Of a DNA stretch of 64,000 bases, positions 18,566 through 27,454 are shown piece after piece. The stretch is from an uncultured Clostridia bacterium (lineage in GTDB: Bacteria > Bacillota > Clostridia > Oscillospirales > Ruminococcaceae), in assembly GCA_947626165.1 (NCBI GenBank), contig CANQRG010000011.1, forward strand, positions 23,649 through 87,648, given 5' to 3'. The position numbers were made by a program, and so were the translations under genes. Numbering within the stretch: the stretch's first letter is position 1; the number at the start of each line of letters is the position of its first letter. The notes beneath the pieces were generated by a model that was given only the letters and a program-made list of their open reading frames with translations, was not told the origin of the DNA and did no database searches.

Positions 18566-19432
18566 TTACAAATCACGGAGGTTTTTTAATACATTGGAAA
18601 AGTTTATAATCTCCTCCATTGAAAGCTGTTCCGGTCTTACATTAACAGCCAAGCCTGACTGCTCTAATGATCGCAAAACGATACTTTTTTCAATTGCCAA
18701 AGCCGAAGAAACCGAGTTTGCAAGGGTTTTTCTTCTCTGTGAGAACGCCCCTCTTGCAACCTTAAAAAAGAATTTCTCGTCCTCAACGCCCTTTGGAGTT
18801 TCTTCTTTTATATCAAACCTCACTACACAGCTGTCAACATTCGGAGACGGTATAAAGTTTCCCCTTGAAACGTCGAATAAAATTTTAGGCTTGGAAAAAT
18901 AGTTTACAGCAACCGTCACCGCACCCATATCCCTTGTTCCCATATCGGCGCAAAGACGTTTTCCAGCCTCTTTCTGAACCATAACCGTAACCGACTTTAT
19001 CCGCAGTCTTGACTCTAACAGCTTCATTATTACAGGCGATGTTATATAATAAGGTAAATTTGCACACACAGCAACGTCAAGACCTTTAAAATTTTCATCA
19101 ATGATTTTTGATAAGTCTGTTTTTAATACGTCTTCGTTTATGATTTTTACATTCTCAAATTCCGAAAGCGTATCCTCGAGTATTGGAACAAGTCTATCGT
19201 CTATCTCAATAGCTACGACCTTATCCGCACGCTTGGCAAGCTCGGCTGTCAAAACTCCTATACCCGTTCCGATTTCAATAATTCCAAAGCCTTTCTTTGC
19301 GTTTCCCTGCTCTGCAATTTTCGGGCAGACGCTCGGGTTTATCAGAAAGTTTTGTCCCAGACCTTTTAAAAACTCAAAGCCGTGCTTTTTCATCAATGCT
19401 TTTATTACGCCAATGTCCGTTAATTTTTCCAC
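18566..19432 (-). CDS. rsmA: 16S rRNA dimethyladenosine transferase
   Basis: Dimethylates the two adjacent adenines near the 3' end of 16S rRNA during 30S assembly. The 288-residue protein has the KsgA layout: GLGQNFLINP, SAM-binding IEIGTGIGVLT, acidic VAIEIDD, and catalytic NLPYYITSPV. The C-terminal small domain has RRKTLANS. Apparently monocistronic. Confidence 0.97.
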   Translation of the reverse strand: MEKLTDIGVIKALMKKHGFEFLKGLGQNFLINPSVCPKIAEQGNAKKGFGIIEIGTGIGVLTAELAKRADKVVAIEIDDRLVPILEDTLSEFENVKIINEDVLKTDLSKIIDENFKGLDVAVCANLPYYITSPVIMKLLESRLRIKSVTVMVQKEAGKRLCADMGTRDMGAVTVAVNYFSKPKILFDVSRGNFIPSPNVDSCVVRFDIKEETPKGVEDEKFFFKVARGAFSQRRKTLANSVSSALAIEKSIVLRSLEQSGLAVNVRPEQLSMEEIINFSNVLKNLRDL

Positions 19433-19593
19433 TGCTTTATTTAATACTCCGCTATGGAGAATTCCTCCTATACAATATTATAAATGCAAATATTAATCAT
19501 AAATTTTTCAAAAAACATTATAGCATAATAGAAGAACATTTTCAAATACTAATAGTGTAAGCATAATATAATTTGAACGAAAGGAGAAAAATT

Positions 19594-19812
19594 ATGTATA
19601 TGCAGGATATTCCAATAGGACTAACATTTGCGCTTGCAGAAAATCCTGATGCACTGAAATATTTCGTATCGCTTTCAGAAGAACAAAAACAGCGCATTAT
19701 TGAACAAAGCCATAAAATTCACTCAAAAAGCGAGATGCAGGCATTTGCAGGTAACTTTGCCAAAAACAATTCGTCATCAAAAACGGGATTTATGAACAAT
19801 AGATTTAACTGA
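19594..19812 (+). CDS. Small protein of unknown function (72 aa)
   Basis: Starts at ATG 19594, directly after GAAAGGAGAAAAATT; a longer in-frame start at 19573 is less likely. The product (MYMQDIPIGLTFALAENPDA...) is soluble, with a central predicted helix (SLSEEQKQRIIEQSHKIHS) and a disordered Asn/Ser tail. I recognise the type as a small conserved protein of Clostridia but know no function. It is followed by the purE leader region. Confidence 0.7.
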   Translation: MYMQDIPIGLTFALAENPDALKYFVSLSEEQKQRIIEQSHKIHSKSEMQAFAGNFAKNNSSSKTGFMNNRFN

Positions 19813-19904
19813 TATTACTGCCGACATTAATTTGAATATAAGGTCTGTGTAAACAGATTTAACAATATATTAAAAATATTATTTAAAATTTGTAGCAAAA
19901 AGAG

Positions 19905-19933
19905 TTGCAATTCTTCTGAAATTAGAGTACAAT
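19905..19933 (+). promoter_or_regulatory. Promoter for the purE leader/purine operon
   Basis: TTGCAA (19905-19910), a 17-nt spacer, and TACAAT (19928-19933). Transcription would start near 19940, giving a leader of about 210 nt before purE. A second weaker AT-rich -10 cluster (two TATAAT, 20083-20096) lies near the end of the leader. Confidence 0.6.
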
Positions 19934-19972
19934 ATGAATTGTAGTAAATTTGGTTGAATTGAGGTTAAGCGA

Positions 19973-20095
19973 ATGACATTAATTGCAAACAGTCATTACA
20001 ACGCTTCATACGGCTTTTCAGGTAACCGTTCTTGTGCTTGCTTCTCAGGATGTTGCCTTTCTTCGTTGCACTCAAATAACAATATAATAGTATAA
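19973..20095 (+). CDS. Cys-rich leader peptide candidate (40 aa) upstream of purE
   Basis: A 41-codon ORF with ATG at 19973 and GAGG at 19961-19964 (8-nt spacing). The product starts MTLIANSHYNASYGF and contains the cluster SCACFSGCC (residues 20-28), then a polar tail; stop TAA at 20093-20095, only 5 nt before a terminator hairpin. It has no signal peptide. The start codon lies in a potential stem (19968-19977 with 19992-20005). It could be a regulatory leader peptide, a small secreted or modified peptide, or a chance ORF in a structured leader RNA. I do not recognise a family. Confidence 0.45.
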   Translation: MTLIANSHYNASYGFSGNRSCACFSGCCLSSLHSNNNIIV

Positions 20096-20100
20096 TTATA

Positions 20101-20127
20101 ACTGCAACAGAGATGTTGCAGTTTTTT
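20101..20127 (+). terminator. Attenuator-type terminator before purE
   Basis: ACTGCAAC (20101-20108) pairs with GTTGCAGT (20115-20122) followed by a T run, ending 25 nt before the purE start codon. GTTGCA at 20065-20070 could pair alternatively with TGCAAC at 20103-20108 as an antiterminator. Position and form indicate transcription attenuation of the purine operon. I looked for purine-, PRPP- and tetrahydrofolate-riboswitch core motifs and saw none. Confidence 0.7.
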
Positions 20128-20151
20128 ACTGTCATTTTACGGAGGTATTAT

Positions 20152-20646
20152 ATGAAAAAAGTAGCAGTTATTATGGGAAGCGACAGCGACTTCCCTATCG
20201 TATCAAAGGCAATTAAAGAGCTTGATAATTACGGAGTTCCATATGAAGCGCACATTATGTCTGCTCACAGAACACCCGAGCTTGCCGCATCTTTTGCTAA
20301 AAACGCAAAGAAAAACGGCTTTGGAGTTATTATTGCAGCGGCAGGTATGGCGGCTCATTTGGCAGGCGTTTTAGCAGGAAACACTACCCTGCCCGTAATC
20401 GGAATACCTATCAAATCTACATTAGGCGGCTTAGACTCACTACTGGCAACCGTTCAGATGCCAAGCGGAATACCCGTTGCTACCGTTGCGGTAAACGGAG
20501 CTAAAAATGCAGCACTTTTAGCAATTCAGATGCTCTCTCTTTCAGACGACAGCCTTTCGGACAAGCTGGAAAAAGCAAAGGCTGAAATGGCAGAAGGCGT
20601 TAAAGCTAAGGACGAAGCATTGCATGAGGAAATTGAAAAGCTGTAA
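20152..20646 (+). CDS. purE: 5-(carboxyamino)imidazole ribonucleotide mutase
   Basis: Purine biosynthesis: N5-CAIR to CAIR. 164 residues starting at ATG 20152 after GGAGG. Motifs MGSDSDFPIV, SAHRTPE, AAAGMAAHLAGV and GGLDSLLATVQMP identify a class I PurE, which normally needs PurK; no purK is in the window. First structural gene of the purine cluster, behind an attenuator-like leader. Confidence 0.97.
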   Translation: MKKVAVIMGSDSDFPIVSKAIKELDNYGVPYEAHIMSAHRTPELAASFAKNAKKNGFGVIIAAAGMAAHLAGVLAGNTTLPVIGIPIKSTLGGLDSLLATVQMPSGIPVATVAVNGAKNAALLAIQMLSLSDDSLSDKLEKAKAEMAEGVKAKDEALHEEIEKL

Positions 20647-20687
20647 TTTAATTAAAAGACAAAATCAATATATTGGAGGAAGATAAT

Positions 20688-21407
20688 ATGGAAAACATTA
20701 TTAAAGGCGAACAGCTTTATGAAGGAAAGGCAAAGAAGGTCTATGCCACAAACGATCCTGACCTGGTTATCGTTGATTACAAGGACGACGCTACCGCGTT
20801 CAACGGCGAAAAGAAAGGCACTATCGCAGGTAAGGGTTCTATTAATAATAGAATGACAAACTTTATGTTCAAGCTGTTAAAAAAGGAAGGTATTCCTACT
20901 CACTTAGTTGAAGAGATAAACGACCGTGAAACTATCGTCAAGAAGGTTGAAATAGTGCCGCTTGAGGTTATTGTAAGAAATGTTGCGGCAGGCAGCTTTT
21001 CAAAGAAACTGGGCATTGCAGAGGGTACTCCTCTTAAAACACCTACATTGGAGTTCAGCTATAAAAACGACGATCTGGGAGACCCTTTTATAAATAAATA
21101 CTACGCTCTCGGTCTTGACCTGGCAACCGAGGAGGAAATTGAAACAATCACAAAGTATGCATTTAAGGTAAACGATTTTATGCTTAAGTTTTTCAAAGAG
21201 CTTAACATTGATTTGATTGACTTCAAGATTGAATTCGGAAGATTTCACAATGATATTATTCTCGCTGATGAGATTTCGCCTGACACCTGCCGTTTCTGGG
21301 ATTCTAAAACCCACGAAAAGCTGGATAAAGACCGCTTCCGCAGGGATATGGGCGGCGTAGAGGACGCTTATCAGGAAATTATGAGACGACTAGAGGCTAG
21401 AGGTTAG
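20688..21407 (+). CDS. purC: SAICAR synthetase
   Basis: Joins CAIR and aspartate to form SAICAR. 239 residues from ATG 20688 (GGAGGAAG just upstream; an in-frame TTG at 20673 overlaps this site and is rejected). Typical motifs [25 protein letters not shown] and SPDTCRFWD. Confidence 0.97.
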   Translation: MENIIKGEQLYEGKAKKVYATNDPDLVIVDYKDDATAFNGEKKGTIAGKGSINNRMTNFMFKLLKKEGIPTHLVEEINDRETIVKKVEIVPLEVIVRNVAAGSFSKKLGIAEGTPLKTPTLEFSYKNDDLGDPFINKYYALGLDLATEEEIETITKYAFKVNDFMLKFFKELNIDLIDFKIEFGRFHNDIILADEISPDTCRFWDSKTHEKLDKDRFRRDMGGVEDAYQEIMRRLEARG

Positions 21408-21438
21408 AAACCATATATATTAACAGCAATGTCTATGG

Positions 21439-21473
21439 TCTTGCATCTTGCATCTTGCTTCTTGCATCTTTCA
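21439..21473. repeat. Tandem heptamer repeat between purC and purF
   Basis: Five consecutive units of TCTTGCA or one-base variants, in the 90-nt purC-purF gap. On the other strand it reads as repeated GCAAGAT-type units, resembling the AGAAGCAAGA end of the interspersed repeat at 4351-4477 and 28810-28916. Confidence 0.7.
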
Positions 21474-21500
21474 TCTAACTGGGGGAAGGAATGATAATAC

Positions 21501-22946
21501 TTGAAAAAAGGCTTGCACGAGGAGTGCGGTGTGTTCGGCATATATTCGAACGAAACAACTGACGTAGCGTCGTCTGTGTTTGTGGGGCTTTATGCTCTTC
21601 AGCACCGAGGACAGGAAAGCTGCGGCATTGTCGTAAACGACGACGGACTTTTTCACTATCACAGGGATTTAGGTCTTGTTAACGAGGTTTTCAATAAGGA
21701 AACTCTCTCTAAACTGGGAAACGGTCAAATTGCTATTGGACACGTTAGATATTCAACTACCGGAAACTCAAACCGTTCAAACGCACAGCCGTTGGTAGTT
21801 CGGCATATTAAAGGTCCTATGTCTATAGCTCATAACGGAAACCTGGTAAACGCTTCTAAGCTAAGACAGGAATATGAACTGAAAGGCGCAATATTTCACA
21901 ACACAAACGACACCGAAGTAATATCTTATGCAATTACCGAACAGCGACTTGTCTGCGGTTCTATTGAGGAATCAGTTGAAAAGGCTATGTATAAAATCAA
22001 AGGCGCATACTCAATTTTAGTTATGTCCCCTACCAAGCTGATTGCGGCTCGTGACCCGAACGGCTTTCGACCTCTGTGTTTAGGCAAAACCTCAAACGGC
22101 TATGTAGTTTCATCTGAATCCTGCGCTTTTGAAAGTATGGGCGCTAAGTTTATTCGTGACATAAAACCGGGTGAGATAGTTGTCATTGACAAAAATGGTA
22201 TGAGAAGCATTGAGACACACTGCGGAAACAAGGGTACTATCTGTGTATTTGAATACGTTTACTTTGCAAGACCTGACTCGGTAATAGAAGGTTCAAGCGT
22301 TCACAAGGCAAGACTTCGTGCCGGAAAATTCCTCTGGCAGGAGCATCCCTGCGACGCCGATGTTGTTATAGGAGTTCCCGATTCGGGAATAGACGCAGCT
22401 CTCGGCTTTGCAAATGCAAGCGGTATTCCCTACGGCGTGGGATTTATCAAAAACAGATATATAGGCAGAACCTTTATTCAGCCTACTCAGCTTGAGAGAA
22501 CAAACTCTGTTAAGATAAAGCTGAACGTAATATCAAACACCGTAAAAGACAAGCGTGTTGTTATGATCGATGACAGCATTGTAAGAGGCACTACTATGAG
22601 AAGAATAGTAAACCTTCTCAGAGACGCTGGTGCAAAAGAGGTTCATGTAAGAGTTTCCTGTCCGCCGTTTATCGCGCCATGCTATTTCGGAACGGATATA
22701 GACAGCAAGGAAAATCTTATCGCCTGTCAGAAAAAATCTATTGACGAAATATGCGAAAGCATTGGCGCAGACAGTCTGGGCTATCTCAGTGTTGAGAATG
22801 TTAAAAAGCTTGCAGGGATTTCTCACTGTGATTTCTGCGTTGGCTGCTTTAACGAGCAGTATCCTATAGAGGTTCCGAAGGAGATGCCTAAGGATAAGTT
22901 TGAATCAAAGATAAATAACAATCAGCTTACGCTGAATATTGAATAA
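21501..22946 (+). CDS. purF: Amidophosphoribosyltransferase
   Basis: First step of purine synthesis: PRPP plus glutamine to phosphoribosylamine. 481 residues; starts at TTG 21501 (GGAAGGA upstream) with a short propeptide before the nucleophile Cys of EECGVFGIY. Other motifs: YALQHRGQES, RYSTTGNS, PRPP loop VMIDDSIVRGTT, and Cys residues CPPFIAPCYFG and HCDFCVGC consistent with the Fe-S-containing Bacillus-type enzyme. Confidence 0.97.
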   Translation: MKKGLHEECGVFGIYSNETTDVASSVFVGLYALQHRGQESCGIVVNDDGLFHYHRDLGLVNEVFNKETLSKLGNGQIAIGHVRYSTTGNSNRSNAQPLVVRHIKGPMSIAHNGNLVNASKLRQEYELKGAIFHNTNDTEVISYAITEQRLVCGSIEESVEKAMYKIKGAYSILVMSPTKLIAARDPNGFRPLCLGKTSNGYVVSSESCAFESMGAKFIRDIKPGEIVVIDKNGMRSIETHCGNKGTICVFEYVYFARPDSVIEGSSVHKARLRAGKFLWQEHPCDADVVIGVPDSGIDAALGFANASGIPYGVGFIKNRYIGRTFIQPTQLERTNSVKIKLNVISNTVKDKRVVMIDDSIVRGTTMRRIVNLLRDAGAKEVHVRVSCPPFIAPCYFGTDIDSKENLIACQKKSIDEICESIGADSLGYLSVENVKKLAGISHCDFCVGCFNEQYPIEVPKEMPKDKFESKINNNQLTLNIE

Positions 22947-22969
22947 AACTAATGAGGAGTATTTAAAAT

Positions 22970-24004
22970 ATGGAGAGTTTTTCAAACAGCTATAAAGAGG
23001 CAGGAGTTGACGTCACTGCCGGATACAAAGCTGTTGAGCTTATGAAACAGCACGTTGCAAAGACTATGACTTCTAACGTGCTTTCAGGGCTGGGCGGCTT
23101 CGGAGGTCTTTATGAGCTTGACCTAACTGGCATAAAAAAACCCGTTTTGGTTTCGGGAACGGACGGCGTCGGCACAAAGCTGAAAATCGCCTTTTTGATG
23201 GACAAACATAACACAGTCGGCATAGACTGCGTGGCTATGTGCGTAAACGATATAATCTGCTGCGGAGCTAAGCCCCAGTTCTTTTTAGATTATATCGCAG
23301 TGGGTAAGAACATTCCTGAAAAGGTTGCCGACATAGTTTCAGGAGTTGCAGAGGGTTGTGTGCAGGCAGGCTGTGCGTTAATAGGCGGAGAGACCGCCGA
23401 GATGCCCGGCTTTTACCCCGAGGACGAATACGACCTTGCAGGATTTTCGGTTGGAGTTGTTGACAAGGATAAGATCATAAAGCCCGATACTCAAAAAGAA
23501 GGCGACATAATAATAGGTATCAAGTCAAGCGGAGTTCACTCAAACGGCTTTTCGCTTGTTAGAAAGGTTTTCTCAGTCAGCGAATCAAACCTTGCAAGAC
23601 ACATAAGCGAGCTTGGCGCAACGCTCGGTGATACTCTTTTAACACCTACGAAAATATATGTCAAAGCTATTATGAATGCTCTTAATGTTTGCACAATAAA
23701 ATCAATTTCTCATATTACAGGCGGCGGATTTTATGAGAATATACCTCGCTCGCTCCCTTCTGGTATCTCCGCAAAGATAGAAAAGTCAGCAGTTCAGATC
23801 CTCCCTATTTTTGAGGTGATCAAAGGCACAGGAAAGATCCCAGAGCGAGATATGTTCAATACCTTCAATATGGGTGTTGGTATGACAGTCGTTGTTGACA
23901 AAAACGACGCTGACAAGGCTATTTCTGCTATTAGTACAGCAGGTGAAGAAGCATACATTCTTGGTGAATTAGTAAAAAGCGACGAAGGAGTTATAATTAT
24001 TTAG
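22970..24004 (+). CDS. purM: AIR synthetase (phosphoribosylformylglycinamidine cyclo-ligase)
   Basis: Closes the imidazole ring (FGAM to AIR). 344 residues with [44 protein letters not shown] and [13 protein letters not shown]. 24 nt after purF, same operon. Confidence 0.97.
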   Translation: MESFSNSYKEAGVDVTAGYKAVELMKQHVAKTMTSNVLSGLGGFGGLYELDLTGIKKPVLVSGTDGVGTKLKIAFLMDKHNTVGIDCVAMCVNDIICCGAKPQFFLDYIAVGKNIPEKVADIVSGVAEGCVQAGCALIGGETAEMPGFYPEDEYDLAGFSVGVVDKDKIIKPDTQKEGDIIIGIKSSGVHSNGFSLVRKVFSVSESNLARHISELGATLGDTLLTPTKIYVKAIMNALNVCTIKSISHITGGGFYENIPRSLPSGISAKIEKSAVQILPIFEVIKGTGKIPERDMFNTFNMGVGMTVVVDKNDADKAISAISTAGEEAYILGELVKSDEGVIII

Positions 24005-24118
24005 TAAGTAATAAGAAATAAGATATTATAAGTTAAACACAAATTATTGAAATTGTACTTTAGCTTTACTAATCTCTGATTTCTATTTTCTATTATTAGT
24101 AAAGGATTGGTGATATTA

Positions 24119-24745
24119 ATGAAAAGAATTGCAGTATTGGTTTCCGGAGGCGGAACAAATCTACAGGCGCTTATTGACGCGCAGAAAAGCGGACTTATCA
24201 AAAACGGAAAAATAACCTGTGTTATTAGTTCAAACAATGACGCTTATGCTCTTGAACGCGCTAGAATAAACAGAATACCTTCTAAAGTAATACCAAGAGC
24301 AGAATATGACTCTTTAAGTCTATACACCTCAGTTGTAACAAATGAATTAATTGAGGAAAATATAGATCTCGTTGTTTACGCGGGATTTATGACTATCTTA
24401 GACGATCAGATAGTTAAAGCTTTCCCAAATAAAATGATCAATGTTCACCCGTCGCTTATACCCTCATTCTGCGGAAAAGGATATTACGGACTGCACGTTC
24501 ATGAGGAAGTTTTAAAAAAGGGCGTCAAGCTGACAGGCGCTACTGTTCACTTTGTAACTGAGAAATGTGACGAAGGTCCTATAATTATGCAAAAAGCTGT
24601 TGAGGTTAAGGATGACGACACTCCAGAAATTCTTCAGAAAAGAGTTTTGGAGGAAGCTGAATGGATCATACTTCCAAAGGTTGTGTCACTGTTTTGCGAT
24701 GATAAAATATTGATCATAGGAAACAAGGCTTACATAACCGACTAA
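24119..24745 (+). CDS. purN: Phosphoribosylglycinamide formyltransferase
   Basis: Transfers formyl from 10-formyl-THF to GAR. 208 residues from ATG 24119 (AAAGGA just upstream; a TTG 12 nt earlier is less likely). Has VSGGGTNLQALIDA, MINVHPSLIPSF and the catalytic stretch GATVHFVTEKCDEGPII. Confidence 0.96.
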   Translation: MKRIAVLVSGGGTNLQALIDAQKSGLIKNGKITCVISSNNDAYALERARINRIPSKVIPRAEYDSLSLYTSVVTNELIEENIDLVVYAGFMTILDDQIVKAFPNKMINVHPSLIPSFCGKGYYGLHVHEEVLKKGVKLTGATVHFVTEKCDEGPIIMQKAVEVKDDDTPEILQKRVLEEAEWIILPKVVSLFCDDKILIIGNKAYITD

Positions 24746-24773
24746 TTCCGAAACAACTATCAAGGAGGATAAT

Positions 24774-25487
24774 ATGAAAGCAACAGACATTTACGAAGAG
24801 CTTAAAAGCAATCCATATCCGGGAAGAGGAATCATTATCGGCAAATCAGCCGACGGAAAAAACGCAGTTACCGCTTATTTCATTATGGGGCGAAGCGTTA
24901 ACTCGCGAAACAGAGTTTTCACCGAAACTGCTGACGGAATTAAAACAGAGGCTTTCGATCCGTCGCTTTTGACAGACCCTCATCTTATAATATATTCCCC
25001 TGTGAGGGTTTTAGGAAACAAAACTATTGTCACAAACGGCGACCAGACGGACACGATTTATGAGCTTATGGATAAGCAGCAAACATTTGAGCAGGCTCTG
25101 CGCACTCGTGAGTTTGAGGACGACGCACCAAATTATACCCCTCGTATTTCGGGAATTATGCATATTGAGGACGATACCTATAATTATGCAATGTCTATTT
25201 TAAAATCAGCAGACGGAAATCCTAAATCTTGCGAGAGATTTACTTATTCGTACACAAATCCGCTTAACGGCGAAGGCAGATTTATTCACACCTATATGGG
25301 TGACGGTGATCCGCTTCCAAGCTTTGAGGGTGAACCTAAGAAAATTTCTATACCTAATGATATTAAGGAGTTTTCAGATTCACTTTGGGAAAGTTTGAAT
25401 GAAGATAACAAGGTTTCTCTTTTTGTCAGGTTTATCGACCTCAAAACCAAAAAGTATGAAACTGTTATTATAAATAAAAATAAGTAA
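24774..25487 (+). CDS. purO: PurO-type IMP cyclohydrolase
   Basis: 237 residues. The N-terminus NPYPGRGIIIGKSADGKNAV followed by AYFIMGRSVNSRNRVF is the signature of the PurO-like IMP cyclohydrolase family (closing FAICAR to IMP), unrelated to the N-terminal domain of ordinary PurH. The adjacent downstream gene has only the AICAR transformylase domain, so the two together replace bifunctional PurH. Strong SD (AAGGAGG) before the ATG. Confidence 0.88.
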   Translation: MKATDIYEELKSNPYPGRGIIIGKSADGKNAVTAYFIMGRSVNSRNRVFTETADGIKTEAFDPSLLTDPHLIIYSPVRVLGNKTIVTNGDQTDTIYELMDKQQTFEQALRTREFEDDAPNYTPRISGIMHIEDDTYNYAMSILKSADGNPKSCERFTYSYTNPLNGEGRFIHTYMGDGDPLPSFEGEPKKISIPNDIKEFSDSLWESLNEDNKVSLFVRFIDLKTKKYETVIINKNK

Positions 25488-25515
25488 TATCAATACATAA
25501 AATCGAGAGGAGGAA

Positions 25516-25537
25516 ATGCTCCGCATTATCGGAGCAT
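25516..25537 (+). promoter_or_regulatory. Hairpin between ribosome binding site and start of the transformylase gene
   Basis: AGAGGAGGAA (25507-25516) is followed by ATGCTCCG-CATTAT-CGGAGCAT, an 8-bp perfect hairpin that also opens a 7-codon ORF ending at 25539. The annotated ATG (25547) lies beyond it. Folding would bring the strong SD close to 25547; otherwise the SD serves the short ORF. Confidence 0.6.
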
Positions 25538-25546
25538 AAATAAGAG

Positions 25547-26731
25547 ATGAGTGTTGAGATGCAGCTAAAATACGGGTGTAATCCTAATCAAAAACCGTCA
25601 AGAGTTTTTATGGAAAACGGAAGTGAGCTTCCGATAACTGTACTGAACGGAAAGCCCGGGTATATCAATCTGCTTGACGCCTTCAACGGCTGGCAGCTTG
25701 TTAAGGAGCTGAAAAAGGCAACAGGTATGTGTGCGGCAACGTCTTTCAAGCACGTCTCCCCTGCCGGAGCGGCTGTGGGAAAGCCCCTTTCAGACACGCT
25801 AAAAAAAATCTACTGGGTTGACGATTTAGGCGAGCTTTCACCAATGGCATGCGCTTACGCAAGAGCAAGAGGCGCTGATAGAATGTCCTCATACGGGGAT
25901 TTTATCGCACTTTCCGATGAATGTGACGTATGCACTGCAAAGATGATTCAAAGAGAGGTATCAGACGGAATCATTGCTCCGTCATACACAGACGAGGCTT
26001 TGGAAATTTTAAAGAGCAAGAGAAAAGGTACTTATAACATCATTCAGATAGATGAAAATTACACTCCCGACCCTATTGAAACAAAGCAGGTTTACGGAGT
26101 TACATTTGAACAAGGCAGAAACGAGCTTGATATAAACACAGCTCTCCTTGAAAAGAATATTCCGACAAACAACAAAAACATTCCTGAAGATAAAAAAATT
26201 GACCTGCTTATTTCTCTTATCACTCTTAAATACACTCAATCAAACAGCGTTTGTTATGTGAAAGACGGTCAGGCGATAGGAATCGGCGCAGGTCAGCAGT
26301 CGAGGATACACTGCACAAGGCTCGCGGGAAACAAGGCTGACGTCTGGTGGCTTCGTCAGGCGCCGCAGGTACTTAACCTTGACTTCAAAGACGACATAAA
26401 ACGTGCGGACAGAGACAACGCAATTGACGTTTATATTTCTGACGAGTATGAGGACGTTTTAGCTGAGGGAGTTTGGCAAAACACCTTCAAGACAAAGCCT
26501 CCGATATTTACAAATGAGGAAAAAAAGGCTTGGATAGCTAAAAACACAGATGTATGTCTGGGTTCTGACGCTTTCTTCCCGTTTGGCGACAACATAGAAC
26601 GTGCAAGAAAGAGCGGAGTAGCTTATATTGCCGAGCCGGGCGGTTCTATCCGCGACGACAATGTTATCGAAACCTGCAATAAATATAACATTGCTATGAG
26701 CTTTACGGGAATAAGATTGTTCCACCACTGA
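25547..26731 (+). CDS. purH: Stand-alone AICAR transformylase
   Basis: Formylates AICAR to FAICAR using 10-formyl-THF. 394 residues covering only the transformylase domain of PurH (LKYGCNPNQKPSRVF, TSFKHVSPAGAAVG, YTQSNSVCYVKDGQ, GIGAGQQSRIHCTRLAG, FFPFGDNIERA). The MGS-like cyclohydrolase domain is missing and is supplied by the preceding purO-type gene. ATG 25547 is used; ATG 25559 (MQLKYG) is also plausible and better matches the family N-terminus. Confidence 0.93.
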   Translation: MSVEMQLKYGCNPNQKPSRVFMENGSELPITVLNGKPGYINLLDAFNGWQLVKELKKATGMCAATSFKHVSPAGAAVGKPLSDTLKKIYWVDDLGELSPMACAYARARGADRMSSYGDFIALSDECDVCTAKMIQREVSDGIIAPSYTDEALEILKSKRKGTYNIIQIDENYTPDPIETKQVYGVTFEQGRNELDINTALLEKNIPTNNKNIPEDKKIDLLISLITLKYTQSNSVCYVKDGQAIGIGAGQQSRIHCTRLAGNKADVWWLRQAPQVLNLDFKDDIKRADRDNAIDVYISDEYEDVLAEGVWQNTFKTKPPIFTNEEKKAWIAKNTDVCLGSDAFFPFGDNIERARKSGVAYIAEPGGSIRDDNVIETCNKYNIAMSFTGIRLFHH

Positions 26732-26806
26732 TAAAATATTTATGAGATAACTGCAATCTCATTTGAATTAAATCTGTTCAATTTCAAAGCATTAAAGGAG
26801 ATATTT

Positions 26807-27394
26807 ATGAAATATTTAAAGAAATTAGCGGCATTAGCTGTTAGTATTTTGATGGCTTTGAGCTTGGTCAGCTGTCAGTCGGTAGATGAATCAAGCAGTG
26901 AGAAGTCAGCAGACCCATATTCTCATAATCATTCTAGCAATTCTAAAGGTACCTTTAAAGACGGCGTTTATACAAATGACGAATATTCCATAGAGTTAGG
27001 CTCAGGCTGGGAGCAAGCCAAAGACACAACTGATTCGGATATTGCTATGTTCAGCCACGGCAGCAATTCATTCAGCAACATTAATGTACGTCGTGAGTGC
27101 CATGATAAAGCAAATGAAATAGACGTCGAGCAATACAAAGAAACTACAGCCAATCAATTCAATTCGCTAAAAGATTACAAGGTAACCAAAACTAAAGACG
27201 TTGAGATAGACGGTAAAAAAGCATTTAAGGTCTATATTAATATGAATTCCGGCGACACAAAAATGAAGCTAATTCAGTGCTATATCATAGCAGATAAAGA
27301 CATTTACGTTTGCTCATTCCTGACATCTGCCGAAGAATACAAGAAAATGAAATCCGAAGGTGAGAAAATTATAGACACTTTTAAATTTCGCTAA
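26807..27394 (+). CDS. Putative lipoprotein of unknown function within the purine cluster
   Basis: 195 residues. Lipoprotein signal with lipobox LVSC (Cys at about 24), a Ser-rich linker (to about 50), then a compact domain beginning FKDGVYTNDEYSIELGSGWE and ending KSEGEKIIDTFKFR. The domain resembles the small PsbP-like or DUF1795-like surface domains, but this is weak. It interrupts the otherwise pure purine cluster between the transformylase and purD, with its own AAAGGAG site. A link to purine metabolism is not shown. Confidence 0.65.
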   Translation: MKYLKKLAALAVSILMALSLVSCQSVDESSSEKSADPYSHNHSSNSKGTFKDGVYTNDEYSIELGSGWEQAKDTTDSDIAMFSHGSNSFSNINVRRECHDKANEIDVEQYKETTANQFNSLKDYKVTKTKDVEIDGKKAFKVYINMNSGDTKMKLIQCYIIADKDIYVCSFLTSAEEYKKMKSEGEKIIDTFKFR

Positions 27395-27454
27395 TCAGCA
27401 AGTTTTAGAATCGTAACCTATCAAAAGACAATTAACCTAAAAGGAGAAAATACA

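Noticed and set aside
19860..20150. Purine, PRPP or tetrahydrofolate riboswitch before purE
   Set aside because: The conserved cores of these classes could not be found in the leader; an attenuator with a leader ORF fits the visible sequence better.
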